A stretch of 64,000 bases of DNA from Vibrio variabilis (GTDB taxonomy: Bacteria > Pseudomonadota > Gammaproteobacteria > Enterobacterales > Vibrionaceae), in contig NZ_JYJK01000087.1 in assembly GCF_003263785.1 (NCBI RefSeq), forward strand, positions 62,001 to 126,000, in the 5' to 3' direction. Of the stretch, positions 61,912-64,000 are shown one piece after another. A program made the translations under genes and the position numbers. Numbering within the stretch: the first letter of the stretch is position 1; every line of letters begins with the position of its first letter. Below the pieces are notes generated by a model, which had not been told where the DNA came from, ran no database searches, and saw nothing but the letters and a program-made list of their open reading frames with translations.

Positions 61912-62121
61912 CCGCATAAATCTTTGATTATTTTATAAAGGCAATCTTTGTTGTCTTTATTAACTAGTACGCTGTGTTGATCTGCTTCAAAATATTCTTT
62001 TATAAACAAATAACAATTAAAGAACATTCAACTTTTTTGTTAGCAGGTTCTCAAATTATATCCTATAGTAATGACATGTACGGTAAGTTATAGATAATAC
62101 ACTTAGTTAGATCGATAATGT

Positions 62122-62158
62122 CTTGTTTGAAAACACGAACAAGGCTCGATAAATCGAG
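62122..62158 (+). other. Two short hairpins in the tnaC leader
   Basis: CTTGTTTG with CGAACAAG (62122-62143, one G-U pair) and CTCGAT with ATCGAG (62145-62158), back to back, 20 bases before the tnaC start. They may shape the 5' untranslated region; no known role. Confidence 0.5.
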
Positions 62159-62178
62159 TATTGTAAGTAGGTAAATAA

Positions 62179-62253
62179 ATGAATAAGTTCAACATAATCA
62201 GTAGCTGGTTCACACTAGACTACAAAATCGCTTTCTTCTTCCCTTCGAGATAA
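62179..62253 (+). CDS. tnaC: Tryptophanase operon leader peptide TnaC
   Basis: A 24-residue leader. It carries W10, D14 and P22 with exactly the spacing of E. coli TnaC (W12, D16, P24), in SSWFTLDYKIAFFFP. In E. coli, tryptophan stalls the ribosome at this peptide and prevents Rho-dependent termination before tnaA. Here two residues (Ser-Arg) follow the Pro before the stop; Proteus TnaC also has two residues after its Pro. tnaA follows 292 bases downstream. Confidence 0.85.
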   Translation: MNKFNIISSWFTLDYKIAFFFPSR

Positions 62254-62545
62254 CTCTCTCGCACTGTCCAGTGCGTCTGCCTGACAGCAACATGCTGACT
62301 GCAACACAAGGTATACTGACACCCGTTTGTACTCAAACCAATGTTTACTCAGAGCAATGTTTACTCAAACCACAGTTTACCCGTGTTAATGATCATAGCC
62401 TGTGCTATTGGCGTCATAAAATAAAACAATCAAACTCAATCGTATCTGGATATATTCCTAGATAGGGTTATCTGTAATTACAATTTTTCTCGGCCGTGAC
62501 TTTAAATAAAAGGCGTGAAGATAAATATAGATAGGGTAATTAATA
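62254..62545 (+). promoter_or_regulatory. tnaC-tnaA spacer with 16-bp tandem repeats (candidate Rho-utilisation region)
   Basis: 292 bases without a gene. Three imperfect 16-bp repeats lie at 62331-62346, 62347-62362 and 62363-62378 (ACTCAAACCAATGTTT type), C/A-rich and G-poor, as expected for a Rho loading site. No intrinsic terminator is seen. By analogy with E. coli this is where transcription stops in the absence of tryptophan. Confidence 0.6.
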
Positions 62546-64000
62546 ATGGAAAACTTCAAACACCTACCAGAACCATTCCGCATTCGTGTTGTTGAGCCTG
62601 TAAAACGTACTACACGTGAATATCGTGAACAGGCGATTATTAAAGCGGGTATGAACCCATTCTTATTAGATAGTGAAGATGTATTTATCGATTTACTGAC
62701 TGACAGTGGTACAGGTTCTATCACACAAGAAATGCAAGCAGCGATGCTACGTGGTGATGAAGCGTACAGCGGCAGCCGCAGCTACTATGCATTGTCAAAT
62801 GCAGTAAAAGACATTTTCGGGTATGAGCTTACTATTCCAACTCACCAAGGTCGTGGCGCAGAACAAATCTATATCCCTGTGCTCATTAAAAAGCGTGAAA
62901 AAGAGAAAGGTCTTGATCGCAGCAAGATGGTGGCGCTATCGAACTACTTCTTCGATACCACTCAAGGTCATACTCAAGTTAACTGCTGTGTGGCGAAAAA
63001 CGTTTATACAAAAGATGCGTTCGATACTGCTGTGAATGCCGATTTTAAAGGTAACTTTGACCTTGAGAAGCTAGAGCAAGCGATCGTTGAAGCGGGGCCT
63101 GCAAACGTACCTTATATAGTTAGTACCATTACGTGTAACTCAGCAGGTGGTCAGCCAGTTTCTATTGCAAACCTAAAAGCAGTTTATGAGATTGCTCAGA
63201 AGTATGACATTCCAGTGATTATGGATTCAGCGCGTTATGCGGAGAATGCGTACTTTGTTCAGCAACGTGAGCCTGGTTATCAAGACTGGACTATCGAGCA
63301 AATCACACGTGAATCGTACAAATATGCCGATGGTCTAGCGATGTCTGCGAAAAAAGACGCGATGGTGCAGATGGGCGGTCTACTTTGCTTTAAAGACGAC
63401 TCGTTTATGGATGTCTATACCGATTGTCGTACCTTGTGTGTGGTTCAAGAGGGTTTCCCGACTTATGGTGGTCTAGAAGGCGGTGCAATGGAGCGTCTCG
63501 CTGTTGGCCTATATGACGGCATGCGCCAAGACTGGCTAGAGTACCGCATCAATCAGGTTCAATACTTAGTGGATGGCCTGGAAGCGATTGGTGTGGTTTG
63601 CCAACAAGCTGGTGGTCACGCGGCGTTTGTCGATGCTGGTAAGCTTCTTCCACATATCCCAGCGGATCAGTTCCCTGCGCACGCACTGGCATGTGAGCTG
63701 TATAAAGTGGCGGGTATTCGTGCGGTTGAGATTGGTTCACTGTTGCTAGGTCGCGATCCAGCGACAGGCAAGCAGCATCCTTGTCCAGCCGAGCTACTTC
63801 GCTTAACGATTCCTCGTGCTACTTACACGCAAACGCATATGGACTATGTCATCGAAGCGTTTGAGAAAGTAAAAGCCAACGCACACAACGTGAAAGGGCT
63901 CGACTTTACTTATGAGCCTGAGGTGTTGCGTCACTTTACTGCCAGACTGAAAGAGGTGGAAGTGGCCGTAAAAGGCGAAGCTCAAAAGGCTGAAGAGAAG
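62546..64000 (+). CDS. tnaA: Tryptophanase, open at the window end
   Basis: A PLP enzyme that splits tryptophan into indole, pyruvate and ammonia. 485 codons are visible without a stop; E. coli TnaA is 471, so only the very end is missing. It starts [20 protein letters not shown]. The PLP lysine lies in [15 protein letters not shown]; the K+-site region and [10 protein letters not shown] are conserved. The C-terminal Lys/Glu-rich tail (GEAQKAEEK) is slightly longer than usual. Codon use and conservation show no break. Indole is an important signal in vibrios. Confidence 0.93.
   Translation, partial: MENFKHLPEPFRIRVVEPVKRTTREYREQAIIKAGMNPFLLDSEDVFIDLLTDSGTGSITQEMQAAMLRGDEAYSGSRSYYALSNAVKDIFGYELTIPTHQGRGAEQIYIPVLIKKREKEKGLDRSKMVALSNYFFDTTQGHTQVNCCVAKNVYTKDAFDTAVNADFKGNFDLEKLEQAIVEAGPANVPYIVSTITCNSAGGQPVSIANLKAVYEIAQKYDIPVIMDSARYAENAYFVQQREPGYQDWTIEQITRESYKYADGLAMSAKKDAMVQMGGLLCFKDDSFMDVYTDCRTLCVVQEGFPTYGGLEGGAMERLAVGLYDGMRQDWLEYRINQVQYLVDGLEAIGVVCQQAGGHAAFVDAGKLLPHIPADQFPAHALACELYKVAGIRAVEIGSLLLGRDPATGKQHPCPAELLRLTIPRATYTQTHMDYVIEAFEKVKANAHNVKGLDFTYEPEVLRHFTARLKEVEVAVKGEAQKAEEK

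Noticed and set aside
62271..62465. A 64-codon frame in the tnaC-tnaA spacer
   Set aside because: It is built from the 16-bp repeats, shows no homology, and lies in the regulatory spacer.

Overview
The window is a stretch of bacterial chromosome from a Vibrio-type gammaproteobacterium. The protein families (FabV as enoyl reductase, a PLP-type aspartate decarboxylase, the long PurC, TfoX, HexR, PsrA) and the gene order point to this. As I remember Vibrio cholerae chromosome I, the order hexR - panP - lysO - HDOD - tfoX - outer-membrane protein - response regulator - kinase - serC and then cydC - cydD - trxB - aminotransferase - GGDEF - malic enzyme is the same. I see no rRNA, tRNA, insertion sequence, integrase, phage gene or CRISPR array. 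The window is almost entirely core genome.

Layout. 0-2.7 kb: rsuA, a Bcr-type drug exporter and a DUF2913-like gene. 2.8-8.7 kb: a YbjT-like NAD(P)-binding protein and an ABC ATPase / FtsX-type permease / AttH lipocalin-like operon. 9-15 kb: nhaA, then a lipid block (psrA with its operator, fadE, fabV). 15-19 kb: YbjL transporter, grxA, an iron alcohol dehydrogenase. 19-24.7 kb: hexR, panP, a small exported protein, lysO, an HDOD protein. 25-30.5 kb: tfoX with a CRP-like site, a small beta-barrel protein, a response regulator / unusual kinase pair, a DUF945 protein. 30.6-37.8 kb: serC, a CNNM/CorC-type protein, cydDC, trxB. 38.3-40.2 kb: an overlapping 2OG-Fe dioxygenase / class V PLP enzyme pair. 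40-48 kb: DUF2797, diguanylate cyclase, sanA, DUF3392, maeA, hrpB. 48-54 kb: purC with a PurR box, a SulA-like gene with a LexA box, a small CxxC protein, a membrane J-domain protein, DUF2786 and CheX-like proteins. 54-62 kb: ydiJ, a small methyltransferase, DUF3581, an MFS carrier, a DUF333 lipoprotein and a lipoprotein hydrolase. 62-64 kb: the tryptophanase operon start (tnaC leader, spacer, tnaA running off the end).

A dominant technical signal: twelve otherwise well-conserved genes, including fabV, hexR, cydD, hrpB and tfoX, are broken by 17 single-base indels. Sixteen are apparent one-base losses and one is a gain, and nearly all can be explained as a miscounted run of one base. This looks like sequencing or consensus error, not gene decay. 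For these genes I give one span for the reconstructed gene and the position of each break.

Regulation readable from the sequence: PsrA autoregulation, CRP control of tfoX, LexA control of the SulA-like gene, PurR control of purC, and TnaC-type attenuation of tnaA. The least explained parts are the dioxygenase/PLP enzyme pair, the kinase with degenerate receiver and cyclic-nucleotide-type domains beside tfoX, and a possible small RNA between nhaA and psrA.
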